From NCBI GenBank assembly GCA_017163975.1, contig JAFFSR010000314.1, positions 5,380,501 to 5,444,500 on the forward strand: a DNA stretch of 64,000 nt, in the 5' to 3' direction. The position numbers and the translations under genes were made by a program. The notes beneath the pieces are model-generated. The model was not told the DNA's origin and made no database searches. It worked only from the letters and a program-made list of their open reading frames with translations. Shown here one piece after another: positions 9,769 to 20,963 of the stretch (positions are counted from its first letter, which is position 1; every line of letters begins with the position of its first letter). This DNA is from Anastatus disparis. Lineage: Eukaryota > Arthropoda > Insecta > Hymenoptera > Eupelmidae.

Positions 9769-11835
9769 TGCTTTCTCATAGAGCTCTTTGAGTTTCATTA
9801 TTTTTTTCATATTTATTTAAATGTGATTTTAATATAAAAAAATTGTCTAACATTAATATTTATTAATAAATTTGTACTTTAAAAGAACGATGACGACGAA
9901 ATTCATTCTTCTTCTTCAAATATTTTTTCCATTTATTAAAAAACAATTTAATTTATAATATTTAATAATGATTATATTTAAATACTTTATTGAATGTAAT
10001 AATACAAGTCAACATCTAAATCAGTAGTACTATTATAAATTTTCAAGAGTAACTCAGAAATCAAAAGAAGTGATCAAAAAGCTACGCTAATAAAATTATT
10101 TTTTTTAAACTTGGTTTATAAAGATAGTAGCAAATAACTTGTATACAAATTTTAGAGCAATTCTATCGAGTACTTTACGTGAAATGGAAAAAAACTGAAA
10201 TATGAAAATTTTGTAAGAAAATTTTTAAAATTTTCTAAAATGAAAACTACGCTAAAAAGATCGGTTTATAAAAGTTATCCTTCTTTTGGCAGATGCAAAT
10301 TATTCCCATGGAAATCTCAAAGCAAATTCATCAATTGACTTACGTAAAATACAAAAAAAAATTAAAAATTGAAAATTTTTTCAAATTCTTAAAATGGCTC
10401 TATAAAAAAAAATACACTATGAATACAAATTTTCAATAGCTTCCCGCCTAGTTATACAAAAACATAGATGGTATACAAAATTTGAAGCAAATCCATCGAG
10501 TAATTTTCGAGATCTGACTGGTTAAATAAATAATATTTTCTTTTCAAAATTTCTTTTTCCAAATTTTAAAAATGCTCTGAAATTAAAACTACGCTATGAA
10601 AATCAATTTTTGAAAATTTCCCTTCTTTTGGCAGTCGCAGATAATTTTCCTGCAATTTTTAGAACAAATCTATCGAGTACTTTACGTAGAATAATAAAAA
10701 ATAAGAAAAAAAGAATCGAAATTTTTTTTTAAATCTTTAAAATTCTCTAAAATTGTAACCATTCTAAGAAAATTAGTTTTCAAAAGCTTATTTTTTTCAG
10801 ACAATAGCGAATTAATTGTATAAAAATTTTGGAGAAAATTTATAGTATGGTTAACGCAAAAAAGAAAATAAATGAAAAATAAAAATTTTTTTGAAAATTT
10901 TCAAAGTGCTCTAAAATTAAAACTGCCCTGAGCAAATTAGTTTTCCAAAGTTTGTTTTCTTCATACAGTAGCAAATTCATTGCATACAAATTTTGGAGCA
11001 AATCTATCAAATGGTTTTCGTAAAATAGAAAAAAATTAAAAATAAAAATTTTTTTAAAAATTTTGAAAATGCTCTAAAATTAAAAGTGCGCTAAGAAAAT
11101 TAGTTTACAAAATTTTTTATACTTTTGGCAGTCGAAATTAAGTTCCATACAAATTTTCGAACAAATTCTTTGAGTAGTTTACGTAAAATACAAAAAAAAA
11201 TGAAAAATCGAAATTTTTTTAAAATTCTTAAAATGATTCTAAAAAAAGCTACGCTAAGAAAACCAATTCTCAATAGCTTCCGCACCAGTTCATCAAAAAA
11301 TTGAATTGTATGGAAAATTTGAAGTAAATCCATCGAGTAGTTTTTAAGATTTTATTGGCTCAATAAATAGAAACATTTTTTTTTTTAATTTCAAAATGCT
11401 CTAAAATTAAAACTAAGCTAAGAAAATCAGTTTTTTAAAATTTATTTTATCCGGGCAATCACAAATAAATTTGATGCAAATTTTGAAGCAAATTCATCGA
11501 GTAGTAAACAAAAAAAAAACCAAAAATCGATTTTTTTTTTTTTTTTTAAACTTTAAAATGAAAACTACGCTTGAAGAACCAATTATCAATAGCTTCCCAG
11601 CAAGTTAGTCACAAAACTAAATTCCATGCAAAATTAGAAGCAAATCCATCGAGTAGTTCTCGAGATACAGTTTACTAACTGAATTCATACATCCACACAC
11701 ACACACACACACATACATACAGACATTTTCTGGAAACCACTTTTTTCGACTCACCGAGTTCAAATATGTACAAATTAATGAAAAAATAGAAAAAAAATTT
11801 CTTTATCGATACAATGCTTTCTCTATGAGAAAGCA
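9769..11835. mobile_element. Non-autonomous TIR element filled with tandem repeats
   Basis: TGCTTTCTCATAGAG at 9769-9783 recurs as its exact reverse complement at 11,821-11,835. Between them lie a degenerate ~165-bp tandem repeat, a (CA)n tract near 11,696-11,714 and no coding sequence. No target duplication is clear; the right end abuts the copia LTR. A satellite-bearing MITE or a deleted DNA transposon would fit. Confidence 0.5.
10090..11670 (+). repeat. Degenerate tandem repeat, about 10 units of ~165 bp
   Basis: Each unit contains a variant of AAATTTTGGAGCAAATCYAT followed by CGAGTAGTTTACGTAAAATA, an A/T-rich tract and CTCTAAAATTAAAACTACGC. The CGAGTA-type marker occurs near 10,167, 10,330, 10,494, 10,672, 10,845, 11,005, 11,170, 11,333, 11,494 and 11,650. 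Some units form a subtype with CTTCC-C--AGTT and GAGAT, hinting at higher-order structure. Confidence 0.7.
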
Positions 11836-12072
11836 ATAAGATTAAAAAACAGAGCACAATCTTATTACAAATAAAGTCTTTTATTTTATTCAGTACAAAG
11901 TAAATTAATTTTTATTAAGCAATATCTTTATACTAACAGAACTTCTGACTTGAACAGACGGACTTAAACTGAACAAGAAACGACGACGAGACGCGACTCG
12001 ACTTGCTTCAACTGTTCATTACATAATCTCAATAGGTGGCGACACCTAGTATGAGTGTGCATATATCCAACA
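11835..12072 (-). repeat. Copia 1, 3' LTR
   Basis: It matches 19,068-19,305 with six substitutions. On the minus strand it begins TGTTGGATATATGC and carries TATAAAG and AATAAA signals. The inner edge is set by the polypurine tract, the outer edge by loss of similarity. Confidence 0.85.
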
Positions 12073-12083
12073 CTCCCTCCCAC
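12073..12083 (-). other. Copia 1 polypurine tract
   Basis: The minus strand reads TGGGAGGGAG directly before the 3' LTR, where the plus-strand primer is expected. Confidence 0.8.
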
Positions 12084-12226
12084 ACTCATACATATTTCAA
12101 TTAAAAGTGTTGTAGCATCTCTCTCGTTCTTGTTTCTGATCGTTCATTTAATTCCTGTAATTTAGAGAAAAAGTTTGTTAATAATTTAACTAAAATACAT
12201 ATTAGAAATATAATCAGTCAATATTA

Positions 12227-14206
12227 TCAGTCATTAAGTATTTGTTTGGTCAGTCGTTCATGTAATTCAAATGACAAAGGTTTTGTGAATACATCAGCTG
12301 TCTGATTTTTAGAGGAAATGCAACTGACATTTATTAAGCCTCTAGTTACACATCCCTTTACATAATGTTCTTTTATTTCTGTCATATGTCTTAATTTGTT
12401 TCCGCCTCCAGTCTTAACACTTGCTTCTGCTGCCTTATTATCACACCATAATAACATAGGTGCTAATTCTCTTTGTAACAACTCTTTTAGTATTAAATAC
12501 AATGAAACTAATTCCTGAGCACACTCGCTCATTGCAACATACTCTGCTTGACATGTTGATAATGCTACATATTTTTGTCGGTGAGTTTTCCAGGCTACAG
12601 TGTCTCCAAACAATTTAGTTGCATAGCCACTAGTTGTTAATGAACCTTTGCAGTCTCCAAAACTTGCATCTGAAAAACCTTGAAAATCTTCAGTCTGTCC
12701 TATGTATTTTAATTCAAGATTTTTAGTACCTTTTAAATATTTAAAAACCCGTTCTACCATTTTCCAATCATTCTCAGTAGGATTGTTTTGATGTCTACTA
12801 AGTACATTCACTGCATAGGTGATGTCTGGTCTACTTGCATTTGAAAGATACATTAAAGTGTCCACTGCTTCTCGATAGGGTATATTGTTTGCGTTTTCTG
12901 TCGTTAAATTATCTTCAGTCTTTTCCGTCTCTTCTCGTTGTCTTCTTTCTCGATTTGCCATTTGGTTTGTTATCATTGGAGTTCGTTGTGGGTGTGATTC
13001 TTGAAATCCAAATTTTTCTAGCATTCTATTTATGTATTTTTCTTGTTTTATACTTAAAATTCCTTTCTGTCGATTTCTTTTGATTTCCAAGCCTAAAAAG
13101 TTTTTGGGCTCTCCGATTTCTGTCATTTCAAACTCACTCTTTAAGTTTGATTTCATCCTTTCTAGCATTTGCATATCATTACATATTAACAAGATATCAT
13201 CTACATATAAAATTAAAAACAAAAAGCTGTCCTTTTCTCGTTGAGTAAATAAGCATGGTTCATTGTTAAATGGTTTCAATCCATATTTTTCAACTGTCTC
13301 TTTGAATCTTTCATTCCAACATTTTGGACTAACCTTTAGACCATATAGTGCCTTTTCCAATTTGCAAATTTTATTTCTTTTGATTTCTTCAGTGACTTTC
13401 ATTCCTTCTGGTATTTCCATGTATACTTCACTGTTTAAGTATCCATTTAAAGATGCTGTCTTTACGTCCATTTGACATATTTCTAAATCCAATTTATTAG
13501 CAATAGCTAGTATTGATCTAATCAAAGGTAAACGAGAAACTGGTGCGTATGTCTCTTGTAGATCATAAATGTTTCTGTCTTTAAATCCACGTATTACCAA
13601 TCTTGCTTTATATTTTTCTCTGCCTTTCGATTCTATCTTTCGTTTGAACACCCATTTAGAATCAATGATGTTTGGCTTTCTGTCGTTATTTAATACAGTA
13701 GATTTGTCTACTTGTTTCCATACATTATTCTTGTACATAGAATGTAATTCTTCGTTAATTGCTTCTGTCCATTTCTGTCGTTCTTTTGATTTCATTGCTT
13801 CAGCATAAGAACTTGGATCTCCATTTATTTCCGCCAGCAATGCATGAGTTTCATTATCTGTCGTATTTTCTGTGTTTGATTTTAATTTTCTTGGTCGTCC
13901 TACAGGCCTTTTTGTCTTTTCTCCCTCCGTTTCTTGCAATTTTTTATTATTTTGTTCGTCTTCATTGAAGAATTCTACAAACCATTTATCTGTCTTTACT
14001 TCCTCATCTATTTGTTCCCAGTTCAGTATATCTGTCTTGTGATATCTGTCTCTATAAACTAGTTTTTCGTTGAATCTGACGTCTCTGCTCTCATAGAGTT
14101 TACCTTCTTCTGGTTTCAGCAAAACATATCCAGTTTCTTTGTATCCTACTAAGATGACTAGTTTTGCAATAAATCTGATTAATGTCTGTCTTGTAGTTTT
14201 CTTCAA
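12227..14206 (-). pseudogene. pol: Copia 1 reverse transcriptase and RNase H
   Basis: The 659-codon frame starts in the integrase C-terminal region (GYKETGYVL, RDVRFNEKLV) and runs through a linker with an AT-hook-like GRPRK motif into RT (MDVKTASLNG for motif A, LYVDDILLI for motif C). It ends in a complete RNase H with FSDASFGDCKGS, CQAEYVAM and LWCDNKAAEAS. This part is open throughout. It is out of frame with the preceding integrase piece because of the lesion near 14,150, so no full Pol can be made from this copy. Confidence 0.9.
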
Positions 14207-15065
14207 ATTTTTCTATTGGTGATATCATGTTATTAGTTGAATGAGGTGTCCTATTGTATACATATACAGCTGCACTCAATGCTAAGACCCACATATTTTC
14301 AGGTAAACCAGAATCATACATGAGTGCCCTGAGTTTCTTCTGTATTGTTTGGTTAAACCTCTCTGCAACTCCATTATGCTGAGGCGTATCTGGGCAAGCT
14401 AATTGATTTTCAGCTCCTAATTTTTCCAATACTTCCTTTGTGTATCCACCGGTGTATTCAGTCCCTTGATCTGTTCTTAAATAACACACCTTAGCATCTT
14501 TGCCCAACAGATTTCTGGCGCTTTTTACAAATGACTCTAGACATTTTTCCGTCTCATCTTTCGTTTTCAAGGGATAAGCCATGGCCAGTCTGGAAAAGTC
14601 GTCAATAAATACAGAAATATATCTGTATCTTTTTGGATAAGATTTAGGACTAATAATACTCATGGTGTCTGAATGTATTATTTGTAAGGGTTCAGTTGCT
14701 TTCTGTCTAACTGTCTTAAATGGCAATTTATTGAATTTTGCTATCATGCAAACTTCACAGCTTGTAATTGCATCATCAAATACAGCAGTTTGTAAGGTCT
14801 TGATTTCTGGAAATTTTTTCTGTAATATCTTAAGATATTCAACTGATGCATGACCCATCCTGACATGCCATAACATAGCGTGAGCATTTAAGTTTTTATC
14901 GTTTAATTGTTCTGTTTCTTCAATTTCACATCCAGGTTCTTCATTTACTTCAATATCATTTGGTTTATGTATTAATCTGTCTGAAATTGTATTTTGGAAA
15001 TCTAAATATTTTTCAGTATTTATAATTGTTTGACTTTCTTCAGATTTACTAAGTTGATCATCTTC
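14100..15065 (-). pseudogene. pol: Copia 1 integrase
   Basis: The frame is open from the stop at 15,066. It carries the HHCC zinc domain (WHVRMGHAS ... CEVC) and the DDE core: Asp in IHSD, Asp in RTDQGTEYTGG, Glu in NGVAERFNQ. Compared with copia 2 of this window, about 25 codons between TDINQ and VGYKETG are missing and the frame changes there, so the protein ends prematurely at 14,100. Confidence 0.85.
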
Positions 15066-15505
15066 CTAGTTTAACTGCCTTTTTGTCATTCTCCTAGTCA
15101 TCAAGTAAGCTATTATCTGTCTTTGTTTTATGTCTTTATTTTCTTGCTTATCTGTTTCGAATTCAATTAGCCAATATGGTTTTTCGTAAATTCCTGTCAA
15201 GAAAGACTCATTGGAAACTGGATCAAATATATCTATGATTTTGTTGTCCAAATAAATACTTAATCCTTCATCTGCAAATTTACGCAATGACAACAAATTC
15301 TCATTCAAATTTTCTGCAAAAATTACTCTGTCTAAAGTTATATGCTTATTGTCTGTCATGTTGAATTGAACACTTCCTTCTCCCTCCGATCTAAGAATTG
15401 CTTTTCTGTCTTTGTTTGCGCATTGGATTTCGTCCGGTTGTTTTGTAAATGTCTTGAGAATCAATTTTGAGTTTGTTTAATGTTCTGTCGAACCACTGTC
15501 AGCTA
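15066..15505 (-). pseudogene. pol: Copia 1 protease
   Basis: The aspartic protease signature DSGSTEH is encoded at about 15,479-15,499. A TAA follows the His codon directly, in the same frame as the downstream 15,066-15,464 piece (NENLLSLRKFADEGLSIYL), which ends in a further in-frame stop. Upstream of the signature the frame does not connect cleanly to the nucleocapsid tail. Confidence 0.75.
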
Positions 15506-15588
15506 TGAATTTAGCCAGTATTGATTTGTCCAATGTTAAACGAAGTCATTTGCTTACTGTCCTTTTTATTTGCTTGATACTCACCACT

Positions 15589-15864
15589 CTATACATTAGT
15601 CTTCTCAATTTTAGGTTTTATTTGATTCTGACTGCCTTTCTTTTGATACTTTCCTCTGTTATATTTTATATGATTTTCTTGTCTTCTTCTACTGTCAAAT
15701 TTCGCTCGTTTTTGATTGTCATGGTTACTTGAGTTAGTTATTTTACGTTTGACTGCTGTCTGACCTGTACTTTCTTTAAATTTATTAATATAATGTTTTG
15801 TTTCATACCTTTTACTGTCGTCCCGTCTCCAATATCTCTGACGTTTTGGACATGTTGCGGCCAC
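15589..15864 (-). pseudogene. gag: Copia 1 nucleocapsid tail
   Basis: This Lys/Arg-rich stretch follows the gag stop in the same frame. The codons around the stop form a degenerate second zinc knuckle (CFYC ... H ... C). It is probably the end of the original Gag or the Gag-Pol junction. Confidence 0.6.
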
Positions 15865-15882
15865 ATGATCACGTGTAAACTC

Positions 15883-17484
15883 CTAGCAATAGAAGCATTT
15901 TTTCATGCCAGATCCCTGACGTGAACAGTCGTTAGCATAATGCCCAAAGCCATCACACTCATAACATCGTACCTTTTGTATGGCACCTGTGTTAGCTGTC
16001 ATAGCTGTCGTTGAAGGCTTTTCTGTCGTTTGGCGGCTTTCGATCTGCATAATAAGTAATTTTAATTTATCGTAAGATAAACCTTTTCCTGTTACACTTT
16101 CTGTCATAAAATCTATTCCTTCTACTTGATTTACTTTATTTATTATAGCATTATAGAAAGCGTCTCTTTTGTCTTCTTCAGACAATATTTTAACTTTTGG
16201 CATGTTATTATAATTTCTTACAATTTCTTCAAATCTATCAATAAAATTTACTGCCTTTTCTTTCACTGGATTATATTGTATGCTGTATAGTTTTTTCTTT
16301 ATACTAGATGGAGTCACATTTACTTCACTTACTTCAATTTCTTTAATTTTATTTAACAATTCAATTGGATCTTTTATTTCCATTACTCTAGCATGATAAT
16401 TTTTATCTATTCTATTAATTAAAATATCACGTACTCTATATTTATGTTTTTCTTTTAAACTTTCAGATGAATTTTCATTTACTACAACCGTACTGTCTAC
16501 AACATACAATAAATCCAATGATCTCAATTCAGACAAAAAATAGTCTAAAAAATTTTCATATTTAATTTGAGTTGTTAGTTTATAGTCATGTTTTATTGAT
16601 CCGTCTTTTCCAGCCAGTCCTGTTTTAATAGTTTCTGTCAACTGTTTAGAAATATTTAAAATACTATTATTTTCTATATCAAGTCTTTTATTAACCTCTG
16701 TCTGAATTAAGCGTGATAGTTCCTGTTCATCTATGACTGTCGAATTCCCGGAACCTTCATTATTAAATATGTCATTATCAAATTCATTGTTTACCTTAGC
16801 TGTCATCTGGCTTTCTTTAATTTTATCCGTCGCTTCTGCCATATCATCTGTCGTTACTTTCCTTTTAAATTCTGTTCTCATTTTATCCAACGTTTCAGAA
16901 TTATAATTCTGCATTGCCTCTCTTTCTCTGATAATCAGAGCAACCAAATCATCTGTTCTTTTCTCGTCTACTTTCCTTCTCTTCTCTTTACTTTTCTTTC
17001 TTTTTGCCATTTCTAGCTTTAAAGAAGCAATTTCAGCCTTTAGTTCGTCCACTTCTTTAGTTAAACCTATATCAGAATTTTCATTCTTAGAAATATTTTT
17101 CTCATAAAATTTATTGTCACCCATTTCAATTTGTTTTAATGATGAAACATTAAAATTTCTATTTACATACATTTTATTTGTTAATAGTTCATTAGATTTT
17201 ACTACTATTTGTTTACCTGCCAATTTTGCTTCTGTCGTTCCACTCGCTCTGTCTTCTGATTCCGTCTCTTTCTCTGACTCATCTGTCTTACTGTTATGCC
17301 CATCAGTCTTTTCTCTGTCTTTAACTCCGTCTTCAACTGTCGCTTCATCTGTCGTGATGTGGCCACCTGTCGCACAGTAAGGCATGAACAGTCTGTCCCC
17401 CTTTTTTTTCTTTTCATTTACTGCTTGTTTCACGAGCTTGTACTCCTCTTCAGTAACGAATTCAAGATCTTTAAAACCAATCAT
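15883..17484 (-). CDS. gag: Copia 1 Gag
   Basis: A 533-codon frame beginning MIGFKDLEFVTEEE. The N-terminal half is charged and Lys/Glu-rich with coiled-coil potential (about residues 145-190). The C-terminal half carries the Gag-like helical domain (RFEEIVRNYNNMP), followed by a CCHC knuckle CYECDGFGHYANDC. It aligns along its whole length with Gag of copia 2, including the N-terminal FVTEE and MPYC motifs, which supports this start. It ends at a TAG that lies inside a second knuckle-like motif, so the natural protein was probably longer. Confidence 0.85.
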   Translation of the reverse strand: MIGFKDLEFVTEEEYKLVKQAVNEKKKKGDRLFMPYCATGGHITTDEATVEDGVKDREKTDGHNSKTDESEKETESEDRASGTTEAKLAGKQIVVKSNELLTNKMYVNRNFNVSSLKQIEMGDNKFYEKNISKNENSDIGLTKEVDELKAEIASLKLEMAKRKKSKEKRRKVDEKRTDDLVALIIREREAMQNYNSETLDKMRTEFKRKVTTDDMAEATDKIKESQMTAKVNNEFDNDIFNNEGSGNSTVIDEQELSRLIQTEVNKRLDIENNSILNISKQLTETIKTGLAGKDGSIKHDYKLTTQIKYENFLDYFLSELRSLDLLYVVDSTVVVNENSSESLKEKHKYRVRDILINRIDKNYHARVMEIKDPIELLNKIKEIEVSEVNVTPSSIKKKLYSIQYNPVKEKAVNFIDRFEEIVRNYNNMPKVKILSEEDKRDAFYNAIINKVNQVEGIDFMTESVTGKGLSYDKLKLLIMQIESRQTTEKPSTTAMTANTGAIQKVRCYECDGFGHYANDCSRQGSGMKKCFYC

Positions 17485-18426
17485 AAATTAATATTATGAA
17501 TCAATATGACTCACTGAACTCAAGTGATGTCAATTTTATTTCAATTAATTAATTTTAATTAATATTCGAAATTATTTTTTGAGGTTAAATTCAGGTACCA
17601 TGCCGAACACAAGCCTCGTCACCAGAATTTATCTCAGTTTCGGTTCAATACTTATGAATTTGCTCAATTGCTCTTGCATATATGACATACTGAACACAAG
17701 TAGATCACACTTACAACGCAATTTTGAGAAATTAGCTATAGCTTTTTATTTAATTTATAAAATTTATTCAATTTCATATGTAATATACCGAACACAGATA
17801 TTATTACATATTTAAAATCAAATTAAAAATTTAATCTTATTTACGGTACCTAGTCCATATTTAACTTCTGACTCTGTGACGAATAGTATACTATTTTCTG
17901 TCATCTCTACAGATATTTTTTCATCGCGATGTTTCCATCGGAGATCGAGAATTGCCTCTTGCGTTTTAAGAAACAATAAAAGGCTCGTTTCATCTGTTCA
18001 CATAATATATATTTTATTTATTTTATTTTTTTTTTTTTTTTTTTTTTAAATTCAAAACTAGATTTAATTAATTAAATTTATAGGTAAAATTTCATCAAAT
18101 TATATATATTTGCAACCTTTATTTAGTCTTGTGCTGCAGACACAAAACCAATACATATATATATATATATACATACATACATATATATCTGCCTTAAACA
18201 TGGATACGCGGCATACACAAACTCATATTTACACACACACATACACGTCAGCCATTTTCATTTTAATAATTTTATTAACAGTCATTCATACACCATCACT
18301 ATTATAAAATAAAAGGAAAATTCAGATAAGTTTTTATCGGTTGCATACGCTAGTCATGTTATATATATATATATATATATTTCAGTCTGTACTGTCATAA
18401 ATTTATTCAGACTCTATGCGCGCATT

Positions 18427-18468
<42 letters not shown>

Positions 18469-19040
18469 GTACACGCACGTGTTTAATCAACAAAAATTTT
18501 CTTTTATATATTGCCGTCGTTCATCATTTTTATTTTATTTTATTAATAATCATAATTATTTCGTGCGTGCATGGTCCTCTTCCTTCTATGCATATATATA
18601 TACATACACATATTTATATATATGCATGTATACAACATAAGAAGATCGCGCAAACACGCACGAACCTGTCGCTTTCCAGGTTTACCTCGCGTCATAGCAC
18701 CCAACATGGCGACTTGTTTTATTTCTTTCTCACTCTCTCTCACTATAGACTAGCGCACGACGCTAGCTATCTCTGTCTTTAGCTTTCTTTTTACTAACGC
18801 GCGTACGACGCCATTACTGCCGTATAGCATTGAGAGAGAATTAAAAAAATAAAACTCTTACCCGGAGTCAACTCCTTTCTTTCCCCCCGCTGTCCTTCAT
18901 CCTGTCTTTTTGCTCCTCCACTCGCCATTTCCGAAGCTTCCACCAGGAGACAAAAAAAACAAAATCACCAAACAGACCGACGCACGCACCAAACTACAAA
19001 AATCCCTTTCTCAATTTATTTTACAATACGCGCAGTTAGA
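17485..19040 (-). other. Long 5' leader of copia 1
   Basis: About 1.55 kb lies between primer site and gag. It contains four near-regular copies of a motif read on the plus strand as TACYGAACACAAG (17,512-17,524, 17,602-17,613, 17,688-17,700, 17,786-17,799), a run of about 24 T near 18,025, and (TA)n tracts near 18,160, 18,361 and 18,432. No conserved coding frame is seen. The unusual length is shared by copia 2. Confidence 0.6.
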
Positions 19041-19063
19041 AGCACTCTGGGCTCATAACCTGA
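19041..19063 (-). other. Copia 1 primer-binding site (initiator tRNA-Met half)
   Basis: The plus strand reads CTCTGGGCTCATAACCTGA, i.e. tRNA-like around a CAT anticodon; the minus strand is complementary to an internal initiator-Met anticodon arm. Internal half-tRNA priming is known for copia. The site directly adjoins the 5' LTR. Confidence 0.75.
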
Positions 19064-19067
19064 TAAA

Positions 19068-19305
19068 AATAGGATTAAAAAACAGAGCACAATCTTATTA
19101 CAAATAAAGTCTTTTATTTTATTCAGTACAAAGTAAATTAATTTCTATTAAGCAATATCTTTATATTAACAGAACTTCTGACTTGAACAGACGGACTTAA
19201 ACTGAACAAAAAACGACGACGAGACGCCACTCGACCTGCTTCAACTGTTCATTACATAATCTCAATAGGTGGCGACACCTAGTATGAGTATGCATATATC
19301 CAACA
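19068..19305 (-). repeat. Copia 1, 5' LTR
   Basis: Same length as the 3' LTR, with six substitutions between them. The transcription start is expected downstream of the TATA-like TATAAAG on the minus strand. Confidence 0.85.
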
Positions 19306-19531
19306 ATTTCAATATAAAAATAATGAGTTAGAAACTGATAATTATATTTATGATAAATTTTGTGATTTCATTATTTATTGTAAATGTAGCTAGAGATATC
19401 AAGTCTTATCGAAAAATATTTGTTTGATTATTATTTAAATTATCTGATTTTTCTATAAAATCTATTCAATGATTAATCACGTACAATTAGTTACATGATT
19501 GATCACTTGATTTTTCACACGATGAATCATC

Positions 19532-20160
19532 CCCTGTTAAAAATAATCAGCTGGATATCCAGGTGGATTATCTACTAGGATATCCAGGTAGATATCACTC
19601 TGAACGAGTTGGATATCACTCTGATCGAGTTGGATATCACTCTGATCTTCATTCACCTGGATGCAGCTAAAATCCATTTGGATATTTTTTAAGGAAACTT
19701 ATGATTAGGCATTATAAGCATCTGTATAGCATAATAATACTACCAATAAAAGAAAATGAAAATTTTACCCAAATTAAAATTATTCAGGAGGATTATCCTC
19801 TTGGATATCCAGTTGGATTAATAAAATCGAAAAATTAAGAAGTAATTTTATAAAACGATTTACTGAAAAGCATACTTTATGATTTTTCGATTTTATTAAT
19901 CCAACTGGATATCCAAGAGGATAATCCTCCTGAATAATTTTAATTTGGGTAAAATTTTCATTTTCTTTTATTGGTAGTATTATTATGTTATACAGATGCT
20001 TATAATGCCTAATTATAAGTTTTCGTAAAAAATCTCCAAATGGATTTCAGCTGCATCCAGGTGAATGAAGATCAGAGTGATATCCAACTCGATCAGAGTG
20101 ATATCCAACTCAATCAGAGTGATATCCACCTGGATATCCAGCTGGTTATTTTGAACAGGG
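19532..20160. mobile_element. 629-bp palindromic MITE with GGATATCC-rich arms
   Basis: The arms run from CCCTGTTAAAAATAATCAGC to its complement at 20,160, with a loop near 19,832-19,885. Each arm contains about 2.7 copies of a 21-bp unit based on GAGTTGGATATCACTCTGAT. I find no clear target duplication. The ends resemble the CCCTATT ends of the next element. Confidence 0.8.
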
Positions 20161-20298
20161 TCTAATTAATCAAATTCAAAATCATGGCATAGAATTCCCT
20201 AGTGAAAAAAATCAGGTGACAAGTCACCTAATTTATCAGGTGATTTACCATGCCAAAATATCATTTTGTTGGTTTTTACACGTTTTAAACCATGCTTA

Positions 20299-20960
20299 CT
20301 AGGAGAGTGTCACACCTCCGGATCACGGATTTTGCTCAAACTTCAAGATAAGTTTACAGATGATGAAATATGGAAAAAGCTTAAGTTATAGTCATAAATA
20401 CTCAATATTTTCCTAGTTACAGACAACTAAAGTAAATCACTAAAAAAGTTACTAGATTTTCAAACGCATATAGTTCTTTAGCATTGATAGCTACAAGCTT
20501 GAAACTTTTTTAAATTAAAGCTGAGCTCAAATCCTTTGGAATTAGTAGTTATAGCATGTCAAAATATTATTTTTTCCCAAAGTTGGAGCGTAATAAGGAT
20601 TGAACCTAATTTCAGCTTTTATTGTTAATTAATGTTTTCAAAAGAAAAATCAGGTCCAATGTTTATCATGCTCTAACTTTGGGAAAAAATAATATTTTGA
20701 CATGCTATAACTACTAATTCGAAAGGATTTGAGCTCAGCTTTAATTTAAAAAAGTTTCGAGCTTGTAGCTATCAATGCTAAAGAACTATATGCGTTTGAA
20801 AATCTAGTAACTTTTTTAGTGATTTTCTTTAGTTGTCTGTAACTAGGAAAATATTGAGTATTTATGACTATAACTTTAGCTTTTTCCATATTTTATCATC
20901 TGGAAACTTATCCCGAAGTTTGAGCAAAATCCGTGATCCGGAGGTGTGACACTCTCCTAC
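20299..20960. mobile_element. Harbinger-like fold-back MITE, copy A
   Basis: A 662-bp element with ends CTAGGAGAGTGTCACACCTC and complementary arms of about 300 bp, flanked by TTA at 20,296-20,298 and 20,961-20,963. Very similar to copy C at 28,272-28,934. Confidence 0.8.
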
Positions 20961-20963
20961 TTA

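Larger units (their letters stand above)
11835..19305 (-). mobile_element. Ty1/copia LTR retrotransposon 1, full length, defective
   Basis: Two 238-bp LTRs flank, in minus-strand order, an iMet-half-tRNA primer site, a 1.6-kb leader, gag, protease, integrase, RT-RNase H and a polypurine tract. The domain order PR-IN-RT-RH defines copia. I count six differences between the LTRs, so the insertion is old. The coding region has in-frame stops after gag, after the protease motif and before integrase, plus a deletion with frameshift at the integrase C terminus. I see no matching 5-bp target duplication. Confidence 0.9.

Noticed and set aside
10090..11670. CRISPR-like array of repeats
   Set aside because: The repeats are degenerate throughout, without constant repeat and unique spacer structure, and the sequence is eukaryotic.
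12835..13968. Plus-strand frames of 69-82 codons
   Set aside because: They are antisense shadows of the copia 1 RT/RNase H gene.
18110..18782. Small frames in the copia 1 leader
   Set aside because: They come from TA and CA tracts, and copia 2 has no equivalent frames.
19041..19063. tRNA-Met fragment as an RNA gene
   Set aside because: It is the copia primer-binding site next to the LTR.
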